A stretch of DNA of 60,945 nt, from positions 43,294-104,238 of the forward strand of contig MLAK01000353.1 in the NCBI GenBank assembly GCA_001839685.1, read 5' to 3'. The notes under the pieces were generated by a model. The model was given only the letters and a program-made list of their open reading frames with translations, was not told the DNA's origin and made no database searches. Positions 53,801-60,945 of the stretch are shown here, piece after piece; the first letter of the stretch is position 1; each line of letters opens with the position of its first letter. The DNA is from Tritrichomonas foetus. Lineage: Eukaryota > Parabasalia > Tritrichomonadida > Tritrichomonadidae. A program made the position numbers and the translations under genes.

Positions 53801-56262
53801 ACTGTTTGAGTCATACCACATTGAAATGCACCACCATGTCCTCGGCATCTGAAATCACCATTTTGCACTGATGCCTGATTGTTTTCCCAAACGCATGATT
53901 CAAAGTTTATATTCAAAAGTTGTCTGTTATTGGCAATCCACAAACCAGAGGCACCACCAAAATCAGATGAAGTGACCAAATTCTTGAATACGCAATGATC
54001 AAAAGTAAAACTAGTGAGAAAACCAAGACCATCAATAACACCAAGATATGAATTTGATCCTTCAACACAATTTTGAATTGTATTTCCACTAAAGATAACA
54101 TTTGATGAATGTAAGAAAATCTCAAAACATCGAGCATTTGGACCTAAGCAATTATCAAATATATTTCCTTCAATAGTTAAGTTTTCATTTTTAGGATTGC
54201 CAAATTTATCAGATGGGTTATATAGCAAAGCACCTCGAGTATTAGTATTAGAGATTCTGTTATTAGAAATTGTAATTAATCCATATGCTCTGATATCAAG
54301 TGCTTTGATGCCTTTATTTGCATCAGGGAATGTAATATTTGATCCATCAAAAATGACTGGGGCTGATTCAATGACCACAGGTGCATGACTAGTATTTCCT
54401 CCACTTCCACATCCATCGAATAGACAATTATTGATACGAACAAATTCGGATTCAGGTGGAACATATAATGCGCAGCCATTTCCATCATTATTCGTGTTAT
54501 TTATAAATTTAACATTTGTTAATAGTGTTTCACCTTTAGTTTCTAGACCTCTTGCCTTCTGTGAAACAAATTGAATTGTAGAATCTGACATGTCGAGTTT
54601 CTTAGCTTCAGAAAGAATGGAACATCCTTTGTTGCCATTGTCTGTAAATATACAATTTTCTGTGATTGTTAATACGGTTTGTTTTGTTCCACCCTTACAA
54701 TAGATAGCTGCTGCATTGAATGCATCACTATTAGAAAAGTTTGTATTTGAAATTTCGATTAATTCACATGAAGATTCATTATGATGACCTTGTGGGTGAT
54801 CAAAATCAGGTTCAAAGTATATTGAGCCACCACGACTTGCAGTTCCTGCACCATTATCATGGAAAACACAGTTCATAATCTTGACAGTACCAATTGTTTC
54901 AATTGATAATGCACCTCCATCTTTATCTGCATGATTGTCAGTAAATGTACAATTATCCATTTCTATGTTGATATTAGATGTTGATTCTGTAAAACCAATT
55001 TGGAAGGCACCACCTTTTCCATTGTCTCGGCCTCTTTTATCGTTGTAGGAAAATCGGGCACCATTTTTATAGAAAATGCAATGTTCAAATCGTAAGGTGA
55101 ATAGTGGATAAGAATTTGTTGGTTCATCTTTATTACAAATAAATAATCCTGTTCCGCCTCCATAATCTGAATTGCACAGATTTTCACCAAAATAGTTATT
55201 AGATAATGTGAATGTTTCTTGATTAATTAAATTAGCGTGGAAATAAATGGCTCCTAAATGATATTGATTTCCAGGGTTTTGTTTAATTATTTTGTTGAAG
55301 TTAAATTCAAATAAATGATAAGTATTAATTTCAAAACAACATGGATTAATAGCATAGCAATCTTCAAATGTATTAGACTCAATAATTAACTCCGGTGTAT
55401 AAGATCCTTTTTCAAGAGCAGTATAAATGAATGCCATTTTTGATCGATGGAATAGGTTGTTGAAAATATTAAAAGTGCATTTCCTACTTGAAGTAGAGTT
55501 GATTTCAATAGATGAACTAACTTGATCTCCTCCTTTATTAAAAATAAATTTATTATCAAGAATATCGATAGATGATCCATCACAATAAATAGCTGATCCT
55601 TTACCTGTTCCAACATCAATAAATGAAACATTCGAAACAAGTCCATGAACTGCTCCTTTTTCGATGAAAATAGCATTACCAATTGAGTCGGCGGATTTAA
55701 TGTCACGAATTGTAGCATCATGAATATTCATACTACCACCTGATAATAAAGAAATAACTCTTGAAAATGATTGAGCGCCATTTGAAAGAGAAATTGTACT
55801 ATTTGAAAAGTCAAAATTAGAACCACCAATTGCAATTTGCGATTCAGAATTTTGGGAGTTATCAATAAATTGGCATTCATCTTTGATCCAAACTTGACCT
55901 TCACCTAATGAATAAATAGCATGTCCATTGAATGCTTGATTCTTCTGAAATATGCATCGTTCAATTGAAACTTCTCCAACACCATTAATATAAACGGCCC
56001 CACCAAATTTATTATTTTTCTCTCCACTGTTAAAATCTTGTGTTGCACCTTGATTGTGAAGAAATTGACAGTTACAAATTCTAACTTGGCGACCATTTGA
56101 TAATAAAATTGCAACTGCACCACCTTCTTTATCACCCTTGTTATTATCAAATATGCAATCTTCAATAATCGTATTAGAATTACCCAAAATTTCTGTTGTA
56201 TCAATGCATAATCCACCTCCTTGTCCTTGAAATGCTAAATCACCTGTTGTCTTGTCGGTTTG
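47863..56262 (-). CDS. Pmp-like beta-helix surface protein, C-terminal segment with membrane anchor
   Basis: A continuous frame of about 2,800 codons forming most of a giant surface protein. Its nominal first codon at 56187 is TTG and the frame runs back to a stop at 56263, so it has no start of its own and continues the frame of 56235-58214. It consists of right-handed beta-helix (Pmp-like) repeats with frequent GGAI/GGAL and FxxN motifs. Longer modules contain a GGGSGIWIA-type signature near 49139, 50041, 50951, 51880, 52711, 53935 and 55141. Near the C-terminus a Thr/Pro-rich stretch precedes a transmembrane helix (AIGSIVIIVVIIVLLWLFVL), then LRGR and an ~80-residue acidic tail containing DNPLF, an NPxF-type endocytic motif. 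The protein is probably displayed at the cell surface. The Pmp-like class is known in trichomonads; ligands are unknown. Confidence 0.85.
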   Translation of the reverse strand, partial: QTDKTTGDLAFQGQGGGLCIDTTEILGNSNTIIEDCIFDNNKGDKEGGAVAILLSNGRQVRICNCQFLHNQGATQDFNSGEKNNKFGGAVYINGVGEVSIERCIFQKNQAFNGHAIYSLGEGQVWIKDECQFIDNSQNSESQIAIGGSNFDFSNSTISLSNGAQSFSRVISLLSGGSMNIHDATIRDIKSADSIGNAIFIEKGAVHGLVSNVSFIDVGTGKGSAIYCDGSSIDILDNKFIFNKGGDQVSSSIEINSTSSRKCTFNIFNNLFHRSKMAFIYTALEKGSYTPELIIESNTFEDCYAINPCCFEINTYHLFEFNFNKIIKQNPGNQYHLGAIYFHANLINQETFTLSNNYFGENLCNSDYGGGTGLFICNKDEPTNSYPLFTLRFEHCIFYKNGARFSYNDKRGRDNGKGGAFQIGFTESTSNINIEMDNCTFTDNHADKDGGALSIETIGTVKIMNCVFHDNGAGTASRGGSIYFEPDFDHPQGHHNESSCELIEISNTNFSNSDAFNAAAIYCKGGTKQTVLTITENCIFTDNGNKGCSILSEAKKLDMSDSTIQFVSQKARGLETKGETLLTNVKFINNTNNDGNGCALYVPPESEFVRINNCLFDGCGSGGNTSHAPVVIESAPVIFDGSNITFPDANKGIKALDIRAYGLITISNNRISNTNTRGALLYNPSDKFGNPKNENLTIEGNIFDNCLGPNARCFEIFLHSSNVIFSGNTIQNCVEGSNSYLGVIDGLGFLTSFTFDHCVFKNLVTSSDFGGASGLWIANNRQLLNINFESCVWENNQASVQNGDFRCRGHGGAFQCGMTQTVSNVVLRFSDCLFSSNYAEREGGALALHVQGNIIIERCKFNDNHAGQGTMTQVNRGGAIVIHPNYQYGNEIHNVADSINIINCSFNGNFALTDGNAIYIPYATTTDVSVLGSSFYRDSYNRQSSTIVVGAKSLLIDNITLSYEDNLTSRGIWENSTTFTLYNSEFTRCGHQEDGQALNIREATNSAIVDTCKFIDCGYNTNTLSVIVQVCKDFTFTQSEITFTRKKPEYIAAGIYCAYKCSFKLIDSNFTKCLCNTNKAGGAIVYKGMDRPGYTEDIVLDGCVFDNNSNPNALSACAIRITCTSVPELKDVTIKNHNDTSFIVAIFFSEHLRQEVILDHWVFENNCFTSEGRETDDCGGCGLWIAPEKTTAGYKDSWPLTFETCTWRNNHANKLGGAFAYGYSNTLRYIYLNFSKCIFENNICDGDKGGALSFNSQVEVKITKCTFRGNEAKGQHLGHALYVDRRCHVVISGSKFYDNGDTFSTSVVQHSGKQLDFIESEISFSTTEKGCRGIDMDYTGRMNLINSTFTRCNAGVGANSITTFHGGAIRYYKPSDSILDEEITIDGCIFDSNIAGNGCVMVLSTSTVPVLTRNIVKNQNTGRFILSVFFVAFQDVCVVENMEFKNCTCTQGDDSGGSGIWIANQEQISNGRPASLIFRNCTWENNRTPNKGGALHYGNSKTLVGMELTFDKCNFIGNQAQGTGGAVSLLTKSPIVFNECKFTNNHVTPKNANEKSRGSSIFVDSTTPLVSITGCVFNNETADDGNAIFVTSQVPACFVSGCYFQNCGVTGTVVVLECQEILFENNDILFDRVEKACRGLEIRTIAVTTISGSKFQKCRTIGSMAEADRHTWGAGIYLNNSLQSQEQEDFTMEECEFDACEGPNGCAICLNMSSAPVIRSTLCQNHRSGKYIFSIFCTTYFQDLFTIESCTFCNNQFQNSNKEDGGGSAIWISNDQYLLPGAPTKINFKNCNWTKNSGVYGGAFSYGKSDTVSNTELVFEKCHFENNQASGDMGGALFLFTIQPIYIDGCTFINNKVLNNIGKGSQALGGAITLDTSATTCTIIGTTFRKNGAQNGNALYVTEKTAYVELIDSHFLSNSNGNVGSQVLHNGKEIHATNTNFDYETITLHARGVEIINKSMSYFVKCDFTLCETDGWGGGLYINDDVNSKNEEQLTLDGCIFDSCSASNGSAVLCEIMCNPTISHCTVKNMKSGAYVFCFFFREFQEYVTVEECTFQDLKLNKQTTLDGGGSGIWIATDKKLYNGTSSKLTFNKCNFINNVAETNGGAISYGDSPTLKTTFLQLKECLFEGNTANGAQGGALWFTGDEPMLVSKCTFKNNKAVGANNLGGHIYVDSPSEQIQIYDSSFDSSNAQKGNAIYAEAKTKSLQIYGVTFDNCGTSNTVITSNAKDFQLSTSKIIFNESAPSKSARGIDLQIKSTTTITQTDFINCYSTQQGGAIYVDHGNGDSELNESMSITDCTFDGCYGTNGAAMFMRINDQPVLRGNVIKNSRGGNYIISIFYLKFIEYTLLDNCNFENNYLGPTSTADGGGSGIWIAPDKGVADNEIKYLTFSDCTFIGNSVAGSGGAFSYGGSATVKHTVLSFEACRFYHNSALGSGQEAGGGALYLRTTQPVFISKCLFDNNTATYGTGGALYIHTESNVTIENTQIARNQAAEKTSGIYINNEHQLTLFNSTIASNSAAGNNLAASLYLNNEGTAAIDQCKFDFTRQTSQYQITLTGTASSSTLSFNKCCFTHKGTSDETLTHILSTIAGLINVPAGNCFDTSESAGFQHGGGSVNKEKGIFNCNNCEDIYIPTAAPDPTPKATPERTIEPSDLTSLPTSIPTQIPSIEINETSDFNESSSTDNTVDDGNDNSKKVGMIAGIAIGSIVIIVVIIVLLWLFVLRGRSLQHKSDSENASEMNDETISGISGIDTTQDDPIWAGTTATQDNPLFNGGDDEQDEDDQMITNDFEESWGDSVI

Positions 56263-58214
56263 TTAGAACCACCACATTCAGTAAATGTGCAATTTAATAA
56301 ATGGAATTCTTCCGATTCATTATTATAGATAATACCTGTAAAACCGCCGACTGTAACATTCGTAAATTTACATAATTCCAGATCTATTTCTTTGCAATGT
56401 TCAAAATGAATGCAACTCCATCCTATAAGATTCTCAAATGTACAATTATAAAATGAATTAGATTTGGTTTGAGATTTCGATAATAATGCTGCGCCTGTCC
56501 GATCAACTTTCCAGAAATTCTTAAAAGTACATTGAACAAGTTCTAATCCTTGCTCTTGCTCTATCCAAACAGCTCGGTTAGTTTCTTCAGACACTCCATT
56601 TTTTTCCTCAAATGTACAATTAAATAATGTCAATAGGGTATCAGAACTTTCACCAATGTAAAACATACCATTTTCTTTTTTTCCATTGTAATAACAATCA
56701 ATGAATTGGCATGACTTAAGTTCGTAGTCTTTTTCAGCTTTAATGTGCAACCCTGATCCGCCATTAGTTCCAGTACAATGAAGGGAATCAAAAATGTTTT
56801 CATTGAATTCAAAATGATCGTTCTTCAGAGGCAATTTAATATAAATGCTATTATTTTGTTTGTCTGGAATATTTGAAAATAAACATTTCGAAATATTAAT
56901 ACTATCCATACTGTCACCATTAGCATATATATATGAACCTGTTGATGCACGACAATTATGAAAAGTACAATTAAAGATAATCAATTCTGATACGGATTTA
57001 TGAAGGAAAATAGCTCCTCCTCCTGCTGCATTTGAACTTGCTCCTACTGCTTTAGCTTCATTGTTTTCAAAAGTGCAATATAATATACTAACGGGTCTCA
57101 TTGTATAAATGTAAATACATCCACCATTTTCACGATCACAAGAGTTTCCTACAAAATCACAATGATCAAATGTCAATTCCACACCCTGAAGTCGAGGGCT
57201 AAGACCATAGTAAAAGGCTCCACCAAAACCTGGAGCATGACTATCTTTGAATTCGCAGTCACGAAAGACTAAATTCATTTGATTATCATTGTCGATAATA
57301 ACTGGCCTTTCAGCTTCTGCTATCCAAATACCATTGGCTCCTACAAATGTATCTTGGGAATTAGCATGAGAATTATTATAGAAATTACATTCTTGGATTA
57401 CAAAGTCATGACCATCTGTTTCCATTATGAAGAAAATGCAGAAAATATATTTTGTATTCTCGTGATATTCAATTGTGCATTTTTCAATGTGTGGATATGA
57501 AGATGTCGGTTGAAGAAGAATTGCAACACCATTACATCCTGTATTGTTTCTGAATACGCAATCTTTAATATAAATATCTTCGTTATCTCCACTGGTTTTA
57601 TTACAATATGCAATTCCACCTCCACCATATTTATCGATATTTCCTGCATGGCATTTTTCAAATAAACAATTAGTCACATTTAAAATGGATTTACGAGTGA
57701 CATTAATACCACCACATGCTTTAGTAAAGTTGTCATTCTTGAATACACAAAATGTTACAATAGTTTCGGCAGCCTCTGATACAACACATGATCCTGATTG
57801 GAAAGTTTCTGTGAAAAAGTTATTGAAGAAGTTACAGCTATGGATCCTTAACGTAACTTCACTCCTCTGAATATAAATGCAATGAGATTCTTTTCCAGTG
57901 TTACCCTCGAAATCACAGCCAACAAATTCAAATTCTTCTAAACCGTCACGTGCTGAAGAACTGTATGAAATGTATAGAGCACCACCTTTTTCTCGAGCAG
58001 TATTGTTATAGAATTTGCAATATTGAATAGAACAACTCCTTTGAATTTCAAAAGCTAAAGCTCCTCCAAATTTGGCTTCGTTTCCATCAAACTGACAAAA
58101 AAGGAAATGAACTGGAACAGTGAAACATAGTGCACCACCTTTTTCACCTGCAGAATTATTAATAAAAAAACAATTGTTAAAAACAATTGTTAAAAACAAC
58201 AGGTTTATTTTCAA
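56235..58214 (-). CDS. Pmp-like surface protein, middle segment (frame-broken)
   Basis: A 659-codon open frame of the same beta-helix protein, lacking any ATG; the nominal start at 58214 is TTG. It carries the same motifs: SAGEKGGALCF, KFGGALAFE, REKGGALYIS, NGIWIAEAERP near 57321 and FTECGGSN at its end. It overlaps the upstream segment in the 13-bp duplication at 58166-58191. It runs into a stop at 56235, while homologous sequence carries on in another frame from 56262. A single-base change between 56238 and 56265 would reconnect it to the long downstream segment. It is therefore part of one gene, either truly broken or affected by sequence errors. Confidence 0.75.
   Translation of the reverse strand: MKINLLFLTIVFNNCFFINNSAGEKGGALCFTVPVHFLFCQFDGNEAKFGGALAFEIQRSCSIQYCKFYNNTAREKGGALYISYSSSARDGLEEFEFVGCDFEGNTGKESHCIYIQRSEVTLRIHSCNFFNNFFTETFQSGSCVVSEAAETIVTFCVFKNDNFTKACGGINVTRKSILNVTNCLFEKCHAGNIDKYGGGGIAYCNKTSGDNEDIYIKDCVFRNNTGCNGVAILLQPTSSYPHIEKCTIEYHENTKYIFCIFFIMETDGHDFVIQECNFYNNSHANSQDTFVGANGIWIAEAERPVIIDNDNQMNLVFRDCEFKDSHAPGFGGAFYYGLSPRLQGVELTFDHCDFVGNSCDRENGGCIYIYTMRPVSILYCTFENNEAKAVGASSNAAGGGAIFLHKSVSELIIFNCTFHNCRASTGSYIYANGDSMDSINISKCLFSNIPDKQNNSIYIKLPLKNDHFEFNENIFDSLHCTGTNGGSGLHIKAEKDYELKSCQFIDCYYNGKKENGMFYIGESSDTLLTLFNCTFEEKNGVSEETNRAVWIEQEQGLELVQCTFKNFWKVDRTGAALLSKSQTKSNSFYNCTFENLIGWSCIHFEHCKEIDLELCKFTNVTVGGFTGIIYNNESEEFHLLNCTFTECGGSNKPTRQQVI
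58166..58191. repeat. 13-bp tandem duplication breaking the Pmp-like frame
   Basis: AAAAACAATTGTT is present twice back to back (58166-58178, 58179-58191). Thirteen is not a multiple of three, so the second copy shifts the frame and causes the stop that ends the N-terminal segment. With one copy the coding sequence reads through as VVFNNCFFINNSAGEKGG. Confidence 0.9.
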
Positions 58215-59400
58215 CTGTTGAAATTAGGAAAGCGTTTCCATTTCCACTTGTCCTGAAACCTGTAAATTCTTGATTAGATACGGTGTAATTATCTTTTGAT
58301 AATGTTCCTTGGAAAACGATTTTTACGGCTGGAACATTTGGTGGTAATTCATTGAAGCGATTTCCAGTAAAAACAGTACTTTCATTCCAAAGATAAGCTT
58401 CAATGGCACAACCTTCAACGGCTTGAGTTAATTGATTGAAATGGTTATCTTTAATTTCTGCATCTTCTTCGCCACCTTCTTGTCCTAAATATATAACACC
58501 TCTTTGACATGCTATAAATTTGTTGGAGTTAATTCTGATATAACCTTTTCGAATTACTTTCAAGCCAACACAAGCTTTAGCGGCAAATCTTGAATCAAAT
58601 CTAATTTCGCAATTAATAATTTCGATATTAGAATTTTCCATCCATAAAGTAGTTGCTCCTGTTTGTCCTTCTTGAAATCCACAGCCATTAATATTTAATG
58701 ATTCTAATTTTAAAAATCCAGTTGATACCTTATATACAGCAGCCTTGGGATCAGATAAACGGTCACAGCAGAAATGAATATTACCTCCAGTAATATTCAC
58801 ATAACCTGTGGTTTCCATCTTCAGAAAGCCTCCACCTGTATCAGAAGTGTGATTGTAGCAATGCATTTGGTTGTATAGCAAGTTACTTTGATTACATATT
58901 CTTAACGCTCTTGTTGGCGCAATTTCCCATTTTTGTGGATTACTATTTCCATTACCTGTAGTATCAAACTTTACATCATTGAAATTGTTTTGAGAGTTAC
59001 CACCGATATAAATAACTGAACCATCAGATGTCCATTTCATACCGCAGTAATTGAATCTTGAACCAGTAATAGAGTGAGTTCCTGATCCTTCAAAAGTGAT
59101 ACACAAGCCTTTCGAGCAATTGGCTGCGCAAGCATAAAATTCAGTGATTGAGCAATCAAAATCTGCATTGTTAACATATATAAGGCCATTAATAGATTGA
59201 CGATTTCTATTGTGTATCTGATTCATTCTGTTTCCAGATAATGTCAGTTTACTTCCGTTGCCTTCACATGCAATCCAGGCGTCTTTTCCCTCCGGGAAAC
59301 GAGCCTGATATGGCCATCCTGCATTTTCATTTCGGTAATTACCAGTTGGGTTACAATCATGAAAAGCATCTCTTATTAATTTTGTTGGAGTAACTTTCAT
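58177..59400 (-). CDS. Pmp-like surface protein, N-terminal segment (truncated start)
   Basis: The open frame begins after a stop at 59488, with HTQEELKFEERLGKFQNNQQ before the first ATG at 59400 (MKVTPTKLIRDAFHD). That start would lack a signal peptide, which a surface protein needs, so the real 5' end seems lost or replaced by the neighbouring GH95 relic. The segment is beta-helix throughout (LTLSGNRMNQIHN, VIYIGGNSQNNFNDV, VYINITGG-like strands). It ends at VVFNNCF followed by a stop created by the 13-bp duplication at 58166-58191; without that duplication the frame would continue into the middle segment. Confidence 0.7.
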   Translation of the reverse strand: MKVTPTKLIRDAFHDCNPTGNYRNENAGWPYQARFPEGKDAWIACEGNGSKLTLSGNRMNQIHNRNRQSINGLIYVNNADFDCSITEFYACAANCSKGLCITFEGSGTHSITGSRFNYCGMKWTSDGSVIYIGGNSQNNFNDVKFDTTGNGNSNPQKWEIAPTRALRICNQSNLLYNQMHCYNHTSDTGGGFLKMETTGYVNITGGNIHFCCDRLSDPKAAVYKVSTGFLKLESLNINGCGFQEGQTGATTLWMENSNIEIINCEIRFDSRFAAKACVGLKVIRKGYIRINSNKFIACQRGVIYLGQEGGEEDAEIKDNHFNQLTQAVEGCAIEAYLWNESTVFTGNRFNELPPNVPAVKIVFQGTLSKDNYTVSNQEFTGFRTSGNGNAFLISTVENKPVVFNNCF

Positions 59401-59599
59401 GCTTTCATCTTGTTGATTGTTCTGGAATTTTCCCAATCGTTCTTCAAACTTGAGTTCTTCTTGTGTGTGTAATTTAAGGATGTAGTCTCACCGATCAAAA
59501 AGCAATCAAAATATTTTTCAATAGTATCATTCAAAATAAAAATTGAGAGAACTTTTTGAATTGTGACTATTTTTTTACTACATTCAATTTATTTTATAT

Positions 59600-60945
59600 G
59601 ATTACGGAATGTATAGAAATTTTCGAACGAAAGAAATTCCAACTTCAATACGAAGAAAATGATCAATAACATAAATTCCATCAAATGGACCTTGATTCCA
59701 GATATCAAGTAATGAATGTAAAAGATTGATATCCAATTGCGCTAAAATTACCATCAGTCTGGAATGGTGATGAGTATCCCATAAACAAAGACATATACCA
59801 TTATCAAATCACGATGTAATTAATTGATGTTCATGATTTCCATCTCCTGTTCTTACCCATGAATTAATACGTTAACCCATTCTCCATCAACTTTAATTAA
59901 ATCACCTCTGTCTTTTAATGAAATAATTGCAGTAGTAATCCATTCTTTAGTATCAACTTTAATTAAATCACCTGGATAAAACCCTAAGAAATGTGTCATT
60001 TGATGATGATTTGATTTCTAAGAGTTGTTTCATGATATTATTTCTTTAATTTGTCCTAGTTCACCAATTTCGACAGGATTAAAACGTTCAACTCTTTCAG
60101 ACCATTTCGAAATTAAATCGGAATCAACATTTAAATATCGTGCAGATTTAATTGGAATATGATATATTATGTTGCTAAATTCAATCTTGTTCGTAAACAT
60201 TTTCATTCGTTTGAGGTCCATGTTCATGTGAAGAAGTTGGCGAAGAAACTAATTTTCCTGTTTTATCATCAACTAATCTGATCATTGAAGACAGCACATT
60301 CTTTTATCATTGTATAAATTAGTTCTTTCAATATTTTTTCATCATTAGTATATAAATAGTAATCAAATAAATTCTGAAAAATCCAAAGAACAGCACCAGA
60401 TGACCAACCCCAAGAAAATGGCCAACAAAGACATAACATTATCTGGATAAGATATGAAATATTCTCGAATAGAAGAATTAATGTTGAACCTTGATAATCA
60501 AATTGAACAATTGAAATTGCTCGATCAAGACCTCAATATAGAACATAATTTGTTATTTACTTTGTTTATGATATCTTCTAATGGAAATTTTATTACACCA
60601 AAAAAAACATATTTACCATATCATCCGCCTGATTCATTTTCACTTGTTAATTTATCGTATTCATTACTAACTTCATTATCTTTGCCTTCACGGAATCATT
60701 GTTGAATTCGACGGAACGTAGCAAAGCATCACCATTTTATCCTTAACTTATACGTCCATTATTATTTGACTTTTTCTTCAAATGTTAAATGTTCTGTTTG
60801 AATTTCACAATATATATTTGCAAGTCTTAATTGAAAGTTTTCATTTTCTGCGGTTTCACTCAGAAATGAGTAATTTCAGAACTGAGTTCAGATGATGTGT
60901 TTTTCAAGAATTAAAAGAGTTAGATTGAATCATTCAATTGGTATC
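59600..60945 (-). pseudogene. Decayed GH95-family glycosidase (alpha-L-fucosidase type)
   Basis: Minus-strand frames give an ordered series of GH95 landmarks across many stops and shifts. The N-terminal sandwich contributes REYFISYPDNV (about 60432-60468). The catalytic barrel contributes LFDYYLYTNDEKILKELI (about 60325-60375), TGKLVSSPTSSHEH (about 60230-60270) and FNPVEIGELGQIKEI (about 60034-60080). HFLGFYPGDLIKVDTKEWIT and SLKDRGD follow (about 59915-59998), then RTGDGNHEHQLI and PFQTDGNFSAIG (about 59735-59768). GH95 enzymes release fucose or galactose from glycans such as mucins and are common in gut bacteria. The copy lacks part of the barrel between the first two landmarks and cannot be functional. 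It continues past the window edge. A bacterial origin by lateral transfer is likely but not shown. Confidence 0.72.

Noticed and set aside
48000..59000. Many plus- and minus-strand frames of 60-140 codons inside the Pmp-like gene
   Set aside because: They are out-of-frame shadows of a repetitive coding sequence.
60454..60705. 83-codon plus-strand frame at the right end
   Set aside because: It lies antisense to GH95 landmarks; the coding signal is on the minus strand.

Overview
This window looks like nuclear DNA from a parabasalid protist, most likely a trichomonad of the Tritrichomonas type. The DNA is very AT-rich, the genes are uninterrupted single-ORF genes on both strands, and TAA, TAG and TGA are all used as stops. 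The gene content is also characteristic: several two-repeat Myb proteins, a CARMIL-like leucine-rich-repeat protein, a decayed ankyrin protein of the expanded trichomonad type, Asn-rich low-complexity tracts, a pogo-like transposase, and a giant Pmp-like beta-helix surface protein. The species call is inference. Several open frames begin at TTG or GTG, which a eukaryote would not normally use, so I moved those starts to the first ATG.

Layout. 1-12 kb is gene-poor: a Myb gene (minus), an intact pogo/CENP-B-type DDD transposase (3643-4965) and a second Myb gene (minus), separated by long AT-rich spacers. 12.1-15.4 kb is the most striking segment. It is a transposon-like unit with matching terminal inverted repeats next to TTAA (12105-15398). 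It carries one probable gene, interrupted by an assembly gap, that joins a coiled-coil N-terminus, a Mutator(MULE)-like DDE core and a C-terminal C19-type (USP) cysteine peptidase. 15.4-25 kb holds a long spacer, a third Myb gene, a divergent PP1-like phosphatase and a seven-helix membrane protein. 25-27.6 kb is a shattered ankyrin-repeat pseudogene with a second TTAA-bounded element inserted in it (26657-27221).

29-47 kb is the gene-dense part. It holds a fourth Myb gene, a RasGAP-like protein, the decayed C-terminus of a type I surface protein, a coiled-coil protein with an Asn minisatellite, a WDR27-like WD40 protein, a helical-repeat protein, a basic Arg/Ser-rich protein and the CARMIL-like protein. 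Two C-terminal protein-kinase remnants lie between these genes. 47.8-59.4 kb is one very large Pmp-like surface protein gene on the minus strand. It has eight recurring signature blocks, a C-terminal membrane anchor and a cytoplasmic tail. Two frame breaks split it, one of them an exact 13-bp tandem duplication, and it has lost its signal peptide. From 59.6 kb to the window end is a decayed GH95-family glycosidase (fucosidase type).

The genes do not form operons. The theme is a genome shaped by transposition, internal duplication and decay, with transcription factors (Myb), signalling and actin proteins (RasGAP, PP1, CARMIL) and host-interaction proteins (Pmp-like, GH95) scattered among remnants. 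No tRNA, rRNA, CRISPR array or convincing intron was seen.
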